Below are positions 1-13,332 of a stretch of DNA of 64,000 nt, one piece after another; position 1 is the stretch's first letter, and every line of letters starts with the position of its first letter. A model generated the notes under the pieces. The model made no database searches. It saw only the letters and a list, made by a program, of their open reading frames with translations, and had not been told where the DNA came from. A program made the translations under genes and the position numbers. The stretch is taken from positions 868,001 through 932,000 of the forward strand of contig JAIQDT010000190.1 in the NCBI GenBank assembly GCA_021521415.1. The letters are read 5' to 3'. The DNA is from Bidens hawaiensis (lineage: Eukaryota; Streptophyta; Magnoliopsida; Asterales; Asteraceae).

Positions 1-247
1 TGCCCGGATCTGCCTTCGGTCCGGCGGCGAAGTTAGTGTGGTATGTGTGTGTTTTTGGAGTGTTTTTAGGAAAATGATGGAAATGAAGGTATTTTGGTGT
101 TTTGGGGGTATTTATATCCCTGAAATCTCATTCTCATTTAACCCATCTCAATTAATCCAAGTCCAAGACCCGCTCCCTACCCGATATTAATTAATTTCAC
201 TAAACATAACTTCCTTTATTCATCATTAAAATTTTTAGGATGTTACA
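1..247 (-). repeat. U3 end of a Ty3/gypsy-type LTR, cut by window edge
   Basis: Read on the minus strand, the segment starts at 247 with TGTAACATCCTA, the same kind of LTR start seen in the LTR ending at 26803. The left part continues outside the window. No coding frame is visible. Calling it U3 rests on this resemblance in start sequence and general composition, not on a paired LTR. Confidence 0.45.
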
Positions 248-1739
248 TATTGTAAAACAAACAATTTGTATGTGAATATAAACCATAACAACATTGATAA
301 TATGTAACAATTACCAAATAAAATAGATGTGGACCTTTTCGGTCTAGCACAAAGCCAGCTTACCGGGGTAAGGTATGCATACTCGATGAGGATGAGGTTG
401 CCCAATCGCCAAACAATAAAAATAAACATATAATCATATAGCATGTCATCGATGAGCAATAAATTCATCAACACATAATATCGAATTGTTGTTGATGAGG
501 TATAGATGTGAATAAATAAATTTTGATGTATATGGTACGCGTGTTACCCCTAAAAGTAAAAGATGAAAAAGGGGGTGTGAGTTACTCACCTTAGAAAATT
601 GACGAGCGAAAGAATATAAGCAAATAAAATAAGCAAGTTGACTGATCTGACACAAAACAGGCTATAAATTTAATGTTTGAAAATATCATTAAAACTGAGA
701 ATAATCCAATTGAAATCGTATTAAAATCATTTACGGTTTATGAGTTATGATAAAAACAAGTTTTAAGCGAGCTGATTCGGGTAAAAATCCAAACAGTGAA
801 ATCGGGTTTCGGTTCTGGTCCGACAAGTGTAAAAGGTGAAAATAAACATAAAAGTCTTCTGGACTGAAATCTAATTTTGACCAGAAGATACGTTAATCGC
901 AAAATCCCCAATTTTAACTTAACATAAACCCTAATATTAATTTAATTAAATTGGACATGATAACCCCTCAATCCTTTAAAATTGAATGAGGGCTTTTGAT
1001 TTTATTATGAATTAGAACAACTTTGATGTACAAACTTACCCGAAATTCGGATTAGAACTAGGAGAAATCGAGACGATGAAGGACGTTGCCTTTTGAAAGT
1101 CAAACTGTGAAGAACACTTAAACTTAGATCTTGAATTCGTGAGAGAGGAGGAGATTTGTGAGTTGAGATGCAAGTTATGAACAACCTACTACCTCTCTTT
1201 ATATAGGAATCAGATTTAGCTTCATGATTATCATCAATTTGATGATAATTCGTTTGAAACTCAAAATGAATGAGATAAACACTAAGAACATGATAATTAT
1301 CTTATAATAATAGACAAAATTCGTAGGTTTTAGATAGGATTTGATGGGGAATGTTCTGGAATCGTTCTAGTTTGAATAATATTTGATTTGGGTAGAGTTT
1401 GAGTGGTTAAACGAGTCAAAACGCACCAAAAGGAGCTGAACCGAACTTAAAACGATGCTGGTCTGCTGCAGTGGTTTGGTAGCTACGCGGCCATAAATGA
1501 GTCCCTCGTCGCATGACGCGGCGAGGTTGAGTCTTTCAATCTTTCCAATTTTGTCAAGAATGGCCCCTCTAGTTTGTAAAGTTGATTTTAATTGCTAAAA
1601 CTTGATAGTTTAAATACTTAAACTAGTTGCAATGATATAAACTCATAACAAATGAATAAAATAAACTTCCATTAATAAACCAAGACCCGAATGTTAGTAC
1701 GGGTCGGGTTAATTGAAACGGGAAATAGTGGATGTTACA
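248..1739 (-). repeat. Ty3/gypsy-type LTR remnant (copy P)
   Basis: On the minus strand the LTR begins at 1739 with TGTAACATCCAC. It has a TATA box (TATATAAAG, 1205-1197) followed by a transcribed part running to about 250. No internal retroelement sequence is attached, so it looks like a solo or truncated LTR. Bases 643-1739 recur with small changes at 26804-27900. The lower boundary is uncertain because another LTR end (1-247) abuts it. Confidence 0.55.
1197..1205 (-). promoter_or_regulatory. TATA box of LTR copy P
   Basis: TATATAAAG on the minus strand, about 535 bases inside the LTR start at 1739. The same motif is present in the second copy near 27,357-27,366. Confidence 0.5.
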
Positions 1740-2783
1740 TCATTAACCTTAACCCAATGATAATCACACGAACGAGAGCCGTTTTGGACGAAATTTCGGA
1801 GCAAGTATTGCAAGTTTCGAAGGCTTTAGAGGCTTGGAATCACCGTTTGAAGTGCTAATCAAGTGGAATCGAAGACTACGGGTTTTGTTACCTTTATTCT
1901 ATCGTTTTCTATTTTTTTTCACCATGAATTCCATCTTTCTTGTTTTGTTTGATTTAATCATGCTAGGCTAAACATTATAGACCGCCTAGGCTTTATGATG
2001 AACTACTGTTGACATTTAATTTTGGTTTGGTTTGGTTTTTGTTTTTGTTATGGATTTATGATCAAGTAAACAGTTTATTGATTGTCATTCGATGCATATG
2101 TGTGCTTTGGATTTTTTGACGAGCTTTATTATTTCACAGTTTCCTTGGTGATTGTTTCATATGATAGGATTCTGTTAAGTCATCTAGTATGTGTTTTTGA
2201 CTAGTTTGTGGTTGATTTGCAATAAAATCATAGGAACAATATTAATAAATCAAGTAGACCTCAGTGTGCCGCTAATCTAAATAGTTGTAAGGTGATAGAT
2301 TATGTGATAGGACTTGGTTGATAAATTGCTAGATTTAGCTCTTAGTAAGGAGTCTGTCTAGGTTTGGTTTATTTGACATGTCTATCTAGTCGAGTGAATT
2401 CTTTAAACTACCTTTGATTTCCGCTCTATAAGGTAGGATTTCGTATAGAGGTACTTATCATAAAATAAATTAGCAACCTTAAGCGAGCCTAATTAAACTG
2501 GTAATTTTAATAGCTTATTAGGGTTCCATAGGTGTCACCTTTAGAAGCGTCAAGGGTCCTGTTCGGTTTCCCATTAAGTGAATTATTTAAGATTCCGGTT
2601 CCATAACTTAGCATTTTCCAACCCCTTGATAATTGATGCATTAGTAATTCTAGTCTTTAGTTTTATTAATTAGTTTTAATTTTAATTTAATTTTAGTATT
2701 TAGTAACCCCCCCCCCCCCTAATAATAAATAAATAGTCGTGTCTGTAGTTAATTCTCATTTAGCTAGTTAACGTAATTTAAAG
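1740..2783 (+). repeat. Old LTR-like sequence, copy 1 (possibly Athila-type)
   Basis: Non-coding sequence holding a 13-base C run (2707-2719). It matches 27901-28907 closely. The second copy continues into a stretch beginning TTGGGTTCAATATCCGGAC, which resembles the 3' part of Athila-type LTRs; that link is from memory of family style, not a search. This copy stops at 2783, where it joins unrelated LTR sequence. Confidence 0.4.
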
Positions 2784-3733
2784 AAGATAGAAGGGGCTTT
2801 TCTTGTTTAGTAAAGTCTCGCTTTTTGATAGGAGTCCACGTGTCGACACGTGGCAGCACCGGAGTTTGCTGAGTCATTGCGGTACACGATGGCCCTTCAA
2901 GAAGGTCATCGCGATAAACGATGGGTTGTAAACTCAACCTATAAATAGGGGTGCACGACATCTCTCACTTCACACACAAAACACCTTCACTTTCACATAG
3001 TTTACCTCGGGTAGCGTGATGAGTCTCGTACAACATGCCATGCCCCGAAGTTCTGATGGTTTAAGCCCAGGTACGCGACATAGAGTAGAAGTGCTGCTTG
3101 TTCAAGATTAGGCGTTTAACTCCAAGTACGCGTGTATGTAGGGATTCCGCCTAACTTATTATTTTATTATATTATATGACTTAATATCTAGTCGGGGGTA
3201 TAGCCCAAACCTTGATCAAAATTTAAGCTTACATAAGCTTTACATATACAAATGTTATAGTCAAAATATTGTTTCTTCATGATTAAGAAACATAAGCTTT
3301 TACATACAAGGGGTATAGTCAAACTGATGTTTCTTCTTGACAAAGAAACCTAACATAAATGTTTCTAAATGAAGAAGTAATGTAGTGCATGATTGGTAAA
3401 TAAACATAAAGACTACAGGTCTAAATGTTTTATTCAAACAAATGATCTATTAAGGTTTAAAGCTATCAAAACCAGACTAAAGGTATGTAGCCTGATCAAG
3501 AGACAATTCGGGTATTTATGAAAACCTATTTTATTATAGGTTAAGTATCATTCATTCATAGAGGTTTTCAAACGAGATCACCACATCATTCAGAATAGAC
3601 TATTACAGCTGAATACGTTAAACCTTTTACAATGAGTCAATAAGATAAACGGATTGTTTATCTTAAAAAGTCAGTCAAATGTTTATAAGAGATTACGTGA
3701 TCTCTAACATACAAGATAGAAAATAAAAGCAAT
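2784..3733 (+). repeat. Truncated plus-strand LTR (copy Q) with TATA box
   Basis: From about 2835 this matches the LTR at 31556-32418, including the promoter CCTATAAATAGGGG and the transcribed region after it. The U3 start, present in the second copy at 30872, is missing here. The first ~50 bases link it to the preceding repeat and have no counterpart elsewhere in the window. The short open frames here have no protein features. Confidence 0.55.
2940..2947 (+). promoter_or_regulatory. TATA box of LTR copy Q
   Basis: TATAAATA in a GC-richer setting. The identical context lies at 31627-31634 in the fuller copy of this LTR. Confidence 0.55.
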
Positions 3734-4184
3734 TGTCTCAACCTGTTAACCTGCGTGCATACTAAAAGTCAGCTATGCTGAGTGAGTTCTAGTTAATAAC
3801 ATAACTTACTTTACATACACATATACGTGCTCGGAGGTACGCATTACATACTTAACATGTCCATCATTCTTTCATATGCAATCATAACTAACCTTACGTT
3901 ATAAAGAGCATTCGCCCTACATACCTCAGATATTATTAGGGTCCGGTACCCTCCATCCTCGGATATTATTAGGGTCTAGTACCCTCCATCCTCGGATATT
4001 ATTAGGGTCCGGTCACCCTTCATCCTCGGATATTATTAGGGTCTGGTACCCTCCATCCTCGGATATTATTAGGATCCGGTACCCTTTCTTCCATACCTCC
4101 TTAACGTACTTTCTATATACAATATTGTAAGTTTTGCACATACATACATCGTTCATAACATCAACCATTTCCTGGCAGTACATG
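3734..4184 (-). repeat. LTR 'y', left piece, interrupted by gypsy1
   Basis: gypsy1 (4185-25401) is bounded by the 5-bp duplication ACATG at 4180-4184 and 25402-25406, so this piece and 25402-26803 were once continuous. Together they form an LTR of about 1.85 kb whose minus-strand start is at 26803 (TGTAACATCCTAC) and whose end is near 3734 (plus-strand TGTCTC). The sequence to its left (LTR Q) and to its right (copy P') are not parts of one target site. Confidence 0.55.
3924..4089. repeat. 33-bp minisatellite, five units
   Basis: Five head-to-tail units starting at 3924, 3957, 3990, 4024 and 4057. Each begins CCTCGGATATTATTAGG or a near variant and continues with a GTCCGGTACCCTCCAT-like part. 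Unit 3 has one extra base. The array lies inside LTR y. Confidence 0.9.
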
Positions 4185-6590
4185 TGTAACACCCCGTAAC
4201 CGCAGCGGAAACGTAAACGGGATGCAACAGACACATCTGATATCAACAGCATTGCTTATAAAGAAAACACCACTACATTAATTTACATCATATTACATTG
4301 TTCCAAGTTTAGTTCCCGTCTAGGCGTTACACATAAGTTTTACCAACAGTACATTAACATATTTAATACAAAATGATCACTAAGCTTCCACAAAAAGCAC
4401 GCATCATCAAGCATGTAGCACTTATTCCAGTTTGGGAGTACCTAGAAAGCATGTAAAGAAAACGGGTCAACTACGAATAGTTGGTGAGTTTCACTAATTT
4501 AAGTAAACAGTGATAAATCATTATCATAATAATATATTAGCGATGTAATTATGCTGAGCCCACAAGTGAAACCTCTGACTATCACACACAACCCCCGTGG
4601 CATATCCCCCGCCCACGGACCTGCCCCAAACCGCTATGTGTAACATTACATAGCAAAATATATATAACAACAAAATAGACATGTGCAACTGGCTGGGAAA
4701 CATCAGCAAATCCATGCCGGACCAGTTGGGTTTGTCAGACCAATAGTACTATTCACACCCTACCGGCTTTCAGTTAATCACTCGTGTTCCGGGGCCTTAG
4801 AATGTTAGCAACTCAGACAATTACCATCTTAGTACATTTCCGTACGATTCTCGTACAATAAAACATATATAAATACACGCAAATCCATGCGTTCAGTATG
4901 TACTTAAACATTTCAATAATAACATGCTTTCCGCCCCGGGAAAATATTTAAAAACAGTTCAGAAAAAGGGGCTCGTGAAACTCACCTTATCGCAAGCAGT
5001 AACACAGTACGTGAGCTATTAATCCGGATCTGTAATACGATCCCTAAATTCGTTACTATACATTCACTATTTATATAATTTTAATCGTGTTAACCGGTAC
5101 ATCTGGGGACACTGTTAACCCAGTACTGTACCCGTTCCGGGGGCAATGTTAACCCAGAAACACTTCTTAGGACTCAGATTGTGATATCGTTTAGAGTTCA
5201 CTAGTCAAAATTACTACTAGTCGTTTTTCCGTTTTGCGTGCCTAGCACGGTTATCCGTTTTTACGTTTCAAAAATGAGTTTGGTCACACACGACCTGAAA
5301 ATAGTTGTTGATTGATAATTTAAGTAAAGTTGTGAATTTAGAGCTCGGTTTAGACGCCCCGATTGGCCGCGGGGCCCGTTTCCGTCTTTAGCGTACCGGA
5401 AACTGTTAAATCGTTTAAGATTACCCAAATCATCCGAATTATTTTTGGATGATTCATTTTTACTTGTTTAACTCAATTATATGAAAATGGTTCATTTTTA
5501 GGGTTTTTATACACCAGTCAGCTCGCTTAGGCGAACTTTACCGATTTACGCGTTTTAAGGTTTAAAAGTTTGTTTTTATCTTCTTTTTAGCACAAATAAA
5601 TATCCGTTTAATCTCGGATCTTGAAATTTTGTACAAATCACTTTTTGACAGTGGGGATTTTTATAAAAATATTTCCAGAATTAATTTTTATATTTAAAAT
5701 TTATTTATCTATTTTTAAACACCATTTAAACACTAAATATGTCGTAAATACCAAACGATCTTAGAACAATCCCAAATTTTTCCTGGATGACCCCTGCCAT
5801 CCACATAGTCCCCTGTAATATTTCCAGAACCAAAATCTCATTTTAAATGCCATTTTCACTAAAACCGAGCTAGAAAACCCTAGAACTTGTTTAACCGAAA
5901 AGCCTACTTAGACTTCTCCAACTGACCTAATATTTTGTGTGTGACTTATACATGTTATAAAAAGCTTATCTGAAATTTTCCAAAATTTTTCATGATATTT
6001 AACTATTTTTCACCATTTTTTGGCCAAAACCGAGCATTAAATTCACCAAATATTCATCCTTTGTCCAAAAATTACCAAAAATTCACAGAACTCATATTTT
6101 CATATATCTAACACCTCTGTAAAATTTCATGACCTAACTCTACAAGTATCACAATCTGTCCAAATTACAAACATCGTACAAAAACCGAACTACCTTGTGT
6201 TTCTAGCTCCAAATCGCAAGGATCTCGCTTTCTAGCCTTTGCTAACAACTAGATACAACACCTACAAGCACAATAACACCACACCAAGCAAGTTACACCC
6301 ACAATCAAGCCATTTCTTTCATGGTTTCGGTTATGCTTTAAAAACAAAGATTTAACCGTAAAAATTCGTTTTTGGTTCCTTTAACTCCTTTCTTGGACCA
6401 AGATCCCTTGTATAACCCGTATACATCACTTGATCATGCAAGAATCGGTTTTCATCTTTGAAACCTCATTTTCTTGCAAACAAACTCAATAAACGAATAT
6501 GAACACGTAAATAACACGATTTTACCTCGGTTTTTCTTGTTCAAATTTCTGGATTTTAGGGTCTTAAGGTGGATAGGAAATGAAGAACTT
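4185..6590 (-). repeat. gypsy1 3' LTR, first part
   Basis: Starts TGTAACACCCCG and aligns with 22313-24715 of the other LTR. The LTR resumes at 15545 after the copia1 complex. The next 343 bases (6591-6933) are also gypsy1 LTR but are repeated at 15545-15888, so this LTR contains that piece twice. Short open frames in it, such as the one at 4524-4715, recur in the other LTR and are not genes. Confidence 0.9.
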
Positions 6591-6933
6591 GGAGTGTTTG
6601 TGAAAAAAAAAATAAAAAGGATAAAGGGTTATCCCCTTTTAATCCGATCGGAAGTCAAGGAGGGTGGGGTGGGACCCACCTCTCCATTTTCAACCACATA
6701 TTTGGATTTCCGAGATCCGGATAATGTTTTGGATAATCTGGTTCAGTTCGTTTTTCGGTTAAATGTTTAATTTGGCTTAAAACGAGGCTAAAACGGTCGT
6801 TTTTCGGCTTAAAAATGAAATTTATATAAACCGATTAAAAAACTTAAAAAACTTAAACCATGACATTTATTAACTTGAAACATCATATTATTAATAATTG
6901 CGCATCTTTTTCGGCTTGATCGATCGTCTCTTG
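6591..6933 (-). repeat. Duplicated gypsy1 LTR segment, left copy
   Basis: Begins GGAGTGTTTGTG and ends CGTCTCTTG. The same 343-344 bases follow the right end of copia1 at 15545-15888, while the intact gypsy1 LTR has the segment once (from about 24718). It is much longer than the 5-bp target duplication a copia integrase makes. Confidence 0.85.
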
Positions 6934-7120
6934 ATCGATCGATCATATCTTCGGTTTTATTTTTTTTATTTTTTTTTTTTTTGCACAAAGCCAAAAAATA
7001 TAACTAGATTAAATACAAAAAAATTATGCATGTTAATTTTTGTATAAAATCTTTCAAGGGGAAAATATAAAACCGAAAACCCGAAGCCTAGTTTCCCGTA
7101 TCCCGGCTCTTGATGCCATT
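6934..7120 (-). repeat. Filler plus stray copia leader outside the copia1 LTR
   Basis: 6934-6950 is a short filler rich in GATC. From about 6951 to 7120 the sequence matches the copia leader next to the primer site at about 14394-14558. It therefore lies on the wrong side of the 3' LTR for a simple copia insertion, and is a remnant of a neighbouring copia unit or of a recombination event. Confidence 0.75.
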
Positions 7121-8102
7121 TGTTGGGTTTCTATGGAATTTATAAACTTAGTTAACCATTTAACTAGTCACAATAAAGGCGGAAGCGTGATATAAACAAA
7201 CTAAACATATGTATCCATGTGTTTATATATGTATATATTACAAGTTTATAGGAAATGTGTACATGAACAATCTAATTTGTTCATGTTAAAAGATTACCAA
7301 TAATCTATTTATTAGAAACCCGAAGCAAGGATCAAATGATATGGGAAAACTAAACTATCAAAGCTATAAACACTTACATTCTTAACCTTTTAAGAGTGTG
7401 CTTGATGTTGAAGAAGATGATGATGTTGATGCTAGACTTTCAAAGGAAAATCCTCAAACGGAAGATACCCCGAGCCTCCAACACACACCGAAATTTGTTA
7501 GGGAGCTTGAACACGAATAATCGAGACCCGAACCTCCTTTCTTGACTTTCGGCCGAACCCAAAAACAAGAGAGAAAGAGAATGGTGTGTCTTACTTGAAA
7601 GTGTGTACATACATTTTTAAATGAGATCATATCTCTTTAAAGTCCATGGTTAGATTTTAGTCAAGTAAACCACACTCAACCTCTATCCATTCTTTACCAA
7701 CTTTGACCAAATCTTTGGGGTGTGGGGCCCACCCAAAACCGGCCCCAAAATATATTTATTTTATTTTTTTTTTTTATTTATTTTTTTTATACTTTATAAA
7801 ATATATAAACACCCCATCTTTTATAAACCATTTTATAAAAGAACACATTGTTAAATAATCATTCCAATAATAATTATTTGAATAAATAAATTAACCAATT
7901 AATTTATTCAACACTTTCAAGTAAGTATTCAGAAACCCGATTTTCTGAATGTGTCGTGTTCTGTATTTGTCTTATAGATCTTATCTTAACAAATACATAA
8001 TTGGTGTGTGTCTAACTCGTTATTGGGTATGACCCGACTTGGATCAAACACGGCTAGCCACATTAACCTAATTATGTGTCTCGGGCATACGGTATTCCAA
8101 CA
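7121..8102 (-). repeat. copia1 3' LTR
   Basis: 982 bp. In plus orientation it starts TGTTGGGTTTCT and ends ATTCCAACA, so on the element's own strand it runs TGTTGGAAT...CCCAACA. It pairs with 14559-15544. The adjoining purine-rich tract is at 8103-8113. Confidence 0.93.
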
Positions 8103-8884
8103 ATCTCCCACTTGCACGAGACTCATAGGAAGTTAATGCTAATGGTGAATACCGCCTAACAACAGGTCACCACCCCTAGTGTGTTTGACTAAGTGCCATT
8201 CAATAACATCATCCCCTTCAAGTCCATACTTGATATGATATAGGTAAGTCTTATCATTACATCCCTTTGTTACTAGATGTCCTGTCAAATCGAAGAGACA
8301 CAGAGTGATCATTCTCTCAATGATTCAACTTAACAGGCCTTAGACATCTAAACTCTCAACACATAAGAGGAACAAATCCCATCTTGACTGCATACATCCT
8401 CGTTGACATCTCATATGATATCTGAGCTCTTTCTTACACGTCATCGTGTTACCGAAATAACAAAGAAGAGAGTCAAGTTATCAGACTTGATGGAAAAACC
8501 AGATCCAATATGCATCTCAGGTCAAAGGACACAATGATACTCGCCTTTACTCAAGGATTACTTATGATCAGTTGCACTAACTCCATGCAGTGATCCTTGA
8601 GAGCGGATCATGTCCAATATTTGTATCCCACAAATATCTATGAACCTTGGTGGCAAACCTATGCTCTATATTCATCACATGAATATCAACCAATCCGGGT
8701 TCATAATAGTCTTACCTTCATACTTGTTCCCACAAGTATGATCGACTACGGACGTTTAGAACAACATAAGTCATTCATGGATTAAACATGCAAATATAGA
8801 ACATAACTCATTGAATAATTAAAACATAATTAATTTTCATGAGATACCCATTACATTCGTTCTTATACAAACACTAAATACAGA
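8103..8884 (-). other. copia1 3' untranslated region
   Basis: Non-coding stretch between the Pol stop and the 3' LTR. A diverged version occupies the same place in copia2 (36650-37412), which shows it belongs to the element family. I see no conserved frame in it; the open frame at 8597-8785 is not shared. Confidence 0.7.
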
Positions 8885-11800
8885 TTAAATCCACTCACTA
8901 GAATACCGAAGTCCTAATGCACAAACATGACCCTCATGCTTTGGCCTATCGAGGAGCTTCGTGAGTGGGTCCGCAATATTTTGATCGGTATGAACTTTAT
9001 GAATACATATCTTTCCCTTTTCAACTTCATCCCTTATGTAGTTGAATCTGCGCTCAATGTGCCTCGTTTTCTGATGAGCACGAGGCTCCTTGATCTGTGC
9101 AATAGCACCCTCATTGTCACAGAATATCTCTAGGGGCTCCTGAATGGTAGAGATAATCCCTAGATCCATGATGAACTTTTTCATCCATGCAGCCTCTTGG
9201 GCTGCCATTGAAGCGGCGATGTACTCAGATTCTGTAGTGGATAACGCGACAACATCCTGCTTCGAACTCTTCCAAGAGACAGCGCCTCCATTCAAAATGA
9301 AGACATATCCCCACTGTGACCGAGAATCATCTCGGTCAGTTTGGAAACTCGCATCCACGTAACCCTTTACGACGAGTTCCTCCTCACCAGACCCATATAT
9401 TAAAAACATATCTTTAGTCCTTCTAAGGTATTTTAATATATTCTTGACAGCCATCCAATGACTGTCACCTGGGTTGTGCTGGTATCTACTCGTTATGCTT
9501 AAAGCATACGAGACGTCCGGTCTGGTGCACATCATTGCATACATAATAGATCCTATTGCCGAAGCATAAGGAACATGCTTCATCCTATCCTGCTCTTCCT
9601 TAGAGCTAGGACTTTGGGATGAGCTTAACACGGTTCCTCTAGGAATAGGTACCAAACCTTTCTTAGAGTTTTCCATCCTGAACCTTTTCAGGATTTTATC
9701 AATGTACGCACTTTGATTGAGTCCGATCAATTTCCTTTGTCTATCCCTATAGACTTTTATTCCCAAGATATATGTCGCTTCTCCAAGATCCTTAATTGAG
9801 AAACGACTACTCAACCACGCTTTAACGCTCTCCATACTTGGTATATCATTTCCAAATAAAAGTATATCATCGACATACAAAATAAGGAACATGATTATAC
9901 TCCCACTAGCCCATTTATACACACACGCCTCATCACCGTTTTGGACGAAACCAAACGCTTTGATTTCTTCATTAAAACGATGATTCCACATCCGTGATGC
10001 TTGTTTCAACCCGTAGATTGATTTCCTTAACTTACATACTTTATCAGGATTAGATGGATCGACAAAACCTTCAGGCTGAACCATATGGACATCTTCCTCA
10101 AGATATCCATTAAGAAAAGCGGTCTTGACATCCATTTGCCATATCTCATAATCAAAATGAGCTGCAATGGCAAATAATATCCTGATCGACTTAAGCATCG
10201 CGACCGGCGAGAAGGTTTCATCTTAAATCAATCCCTTGAGTTTGCGTGAAACCTTTTGCTACAAGTCGTGCTTTGTAAGTATCTAAATTTCCATGCATAT
10301 CGGTCTTCTTCTTGAAGACCCACTTACATCCAACCATTTTGGAGTTAAGTGGACGATTAACCAATTCCCAAACTTGGTTATCGTGCATGGATTGCATCTC
10401 GGCGCTCATGGCTTCAAGCCACTTGTCACAATCAGGTTGTGACATAGCATCTTTGTAGGAGATCGGTTCATCCGAATCGACCAAGTAGCAATCATCCACG
10501 AGAAATCCATATTTCTTGGGAGGTCGACTAATCCTACTAGATCTGCGAGCAACGTGTGTATGATCAACCATTTGATCACCTTCAACATCCTCGTGTTGAA
10601 AACTAGTATCGACCAACTGTGTATCATCCATTGATTCTTGAACCTCTTCAAGTTCCACTCTCTTTTCACTAGGTCCTTCCATAAGGAACTTAGTTTCTAA
10701 GAAGTATCCTTTGCGTGAAACAAACACCTTTTGTTCACTAGGATCATAGAATATATATCCTATATCATCCTTTGGGTATCCTATGAAGATACACCTGATG
10801 GATCGAGCCTCAAGCTTATTTGGGGTGTCACGTTTAACATAAACTATGCATCCCCATACCCTTAAATATGAAAAGGATGGAACCTTTCCATGCCACACTT
10901 CATAGGGTATTCGATCCACCTTTTTGGTGGGGCCATATTCAAAATACGAGCCGCTGTAAGTAGCGCATATCCCCAAAATGATGGCGGTAGTGAGCTTCGT
11001 GCCATCATTGATCGAACCATGTCCAACAGTGTTCTATTCCTCCTCTCGGATACTCCGTTATGTTGAGGAGTTCCAGGAGGAGTGAACTGTGAAATAATTC
11101 CACAATCTCTAAGATGACATTGAAAAGCATCACTTAGGTATTCGCCTCCTCTATCGGAGCGGAGTACCTTGATTGTTCGGTCGAGCTGATTTTGTACTTC
11201 ATTTTGAAATTCCTTGAACATTTCAAAGGCTTCATGTTTGTGTTTCATTAGATACACATACCCATATCGACTAAAATCGTCGGTAAAGGTAATGAAGTAC
11301 CTTTCACTATTCCTACTAGTGGGCTTGAGAGGTCCGCATACATCCGTATGTATGATACCTAACAAGTCCTTAGCCCTTTCACTTGTACCTTTAAAAGGTT
11401 CTTTGGTCATCTTGCCTTGAATACAAGATTCACACTCATCAAACGAACCTAACTCATTTGTTTTCAAAAGACCATTCTTTTGGAGAGTATTTACACGATT
11501 CTTGTTTATGTGTCCAAGACGACAATGCCAAATGTAGGAATCACTCAAATCCTTTTTGAGTCTTTTAGTGGAAGTTTGATATAATGAGCTATTTGAGGTA
11601 TTGTCATGAACCAATTCATAAATACCGTTGTTTGGTACAGCTTTAAAATAAAAGATACCATTAGATGATACATGCATTTCTGATTTTACAAATTTAAAGT
11701 CAAAGTTACATTGTCTAAGAAGGTGCACGGAAATAATGTTCCTAGTCAAACTAGGAGCATACAAAACATTTCTCAAAACAACTTCCAAACCACTTGGAAG

Positions 11801-12901
11801 CGATAAAGTGAAGTCTCCTCTAGCGACCACGTGCACCCTTGCACCGTTGCCCATGAAAAGACTCACTTCGCCCTTCTTTAAGTCTTCATTCCTTTTGAAC
11901 CCCTGCAACCAATTGCAAATATGAGTTCCACATCCGGTATCCAATACCCATGTGTTAGAAGAAATAAGATTTAGCTCAATATTAATCATAAAGACATTAC
12001 CCGAGGCATGCCCCGCATTCCTCTTGTCTCTTAGCTCTTTTAGGTAGACCGGGCAATTGCGTTTCCAATGTCCGGTCTCCCCACAACCAAAACAAGGATC
12101 ATCCTTATGACCCCTCGGTTCCACAACCTTTTGTTTCTTTGCCATAACCGGTGATTTGCCCTTACCCTTAAGATGCACAGGAGGACCCTTTCTTTTTGCT
12201 ACCTTAGCCTTAGAATTGGGTTGAGATCGATTCTTGGATTTACCTTCATTGATCGCAAACACGGGTAAAACCCTTTTACCCATGCTCGCCTCGGCTGTTT
12301 TAAGCATTGAGTGAAGTTCTCCAATGTTTTTGTCCCACCCATTCATGTTATAATTTAACACGAAAGTGTCGAACCTTTTCGACAGGGAGTTAAGGATCAA
12401 ATCCGTTGCTAACTCTTTTGAGATGGGACAATTGAGCTTGGCGAGGCGATCAATGTAACTTTTCATCTTAAGTACATAAGTTGAAACTGGTTGATTATCA
12501 TCCATTCTACATGCATGCAAGGCTCGAACCGTTTCGAACCTTTCAACTCTTGATTGCTTAAGGAACATTTCCTTAAGTTGAGTAATCATGTCGTACGCAT
12601 TATGGTTTTCGAAATCCTTTTGGATTTCGGGAACCATAGTCGCCAACATGAGGCATGACACTTGAATGGAATCTTCCGTGTGTTGGACCCAATTCATATA
12701 TTCGACCTCACTTCCCTCTTCCGGTTCGTTGGGGATAGGTGTTTCCAAAACATGATATAATTTTTCTTGTTTTAGAACAATCCTTAAATTTCGGAACCAA
12801 TCCGAAAAGTTATTGTGGTTAAGACGGTCTTTAGCGAGAATAGATCGGAGAGATACATTTTGGACGTTAGGGATTATGTTGTCGTCGACGTGTGCGGCCA
12901 T
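8885..12901 (-). pseudogene. copia1 Gag-Pol polyprotein, two frameshifts
   Basis: Starts at ATG 12901 (MAAHVDDN); another in-frame ATG lies eight codons upstream. Domains in order: copia-type Gag with a zinc knuckle (CFGCGETGHWKRNC), aspartic protease (WVLDTGCGTH), integrase with its D-D-E region (HTDVCGP, SDRGGEY, HNGVSERRNRT), then RT with the YVDDILLF catalytic motif, and RNase H ending at 8885. The frame is broken twice: near 10912-10932 in the C-terminal part of integrase (the preceding frame runs into a stop at 10862), and near 10218 just before the RT core, where an extra base gives a stop. The remaining 437-codon RT-RNase H part is open. The element would need a helper for its proteins. 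Confidence 0.93.
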
Positions 12902-13020
12902 CTGCAGAATTTTAATTAAGTTCATTTTAGTGTTTTACCTTTTTAATTATTAATACCCTTTTATATATACCAAATATAATTAATAATTAAAATCTAGAAT
13001 CCAACGATAAACCCGACTCC

Positions 13021-13332
13021 GGTTAGGTGACCTTTTTCCCATTGTCGGTTTATCAAGGTAGTTATTCATAACAATTGCAAACCCTTTTGCAACTTCCAGA
13101 GTTTATGGGACCGGTTCGAAATCATATTTCGTGTCGGCATGTTTATCCCATCAACACCTATTAGACCCCATGCTTAGGTGACCCTCTTCACATGGTTCCA
13201 ATTTAAGTCGTCCTACTTGTATCAACTTGTAATATTAACATACAAACGGTTAGGTGACCTTTTTCCCATTTATATGCCAATATTACCTCAACATATTAAT
13301 TTACTCTACGCGGTTAGGTGACCTTTTTCCCA
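13021..13332 (-). repeat. Four dispersed TTAGGTGACC repeats in copia1 leader
   Basis: The string TTAGGTGACCTTTTTCCC occurs at 13023, 13250 and 13314, with a diverged fourth copy near 13174 (TTAGGTGACCCTCTTC). Spacings are uneven, so it is not a simple tandem array. Confidence 0.85.

Noticed and set aside
2764..2961. Minus-strand open frame sharing its first residues with one at 31379-31648
   Set aside because: Both cover the TATA region of the same duplicated LTR and differ after the shared start; a by-product of repeat DNA.
3924..4089. Possible CRISPR-like array
   Set aside because: Units are contiguous without unique spacers: a 33-bp minisatellite in a plant LTR.
4524..4715. 63-codon open frame, present again at 22651-22842
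   Set aside because: Both lie at the same place in the two gypsy1 LTRs; duplication comes from the LTR pair, and the peptide has no motif.
6474..6770. 98-codon plus-strand frame
   Set aside because: Lies in the gypsy1 LTR antisense to the element; the other LTR copy does not keep it as a comparable frame.
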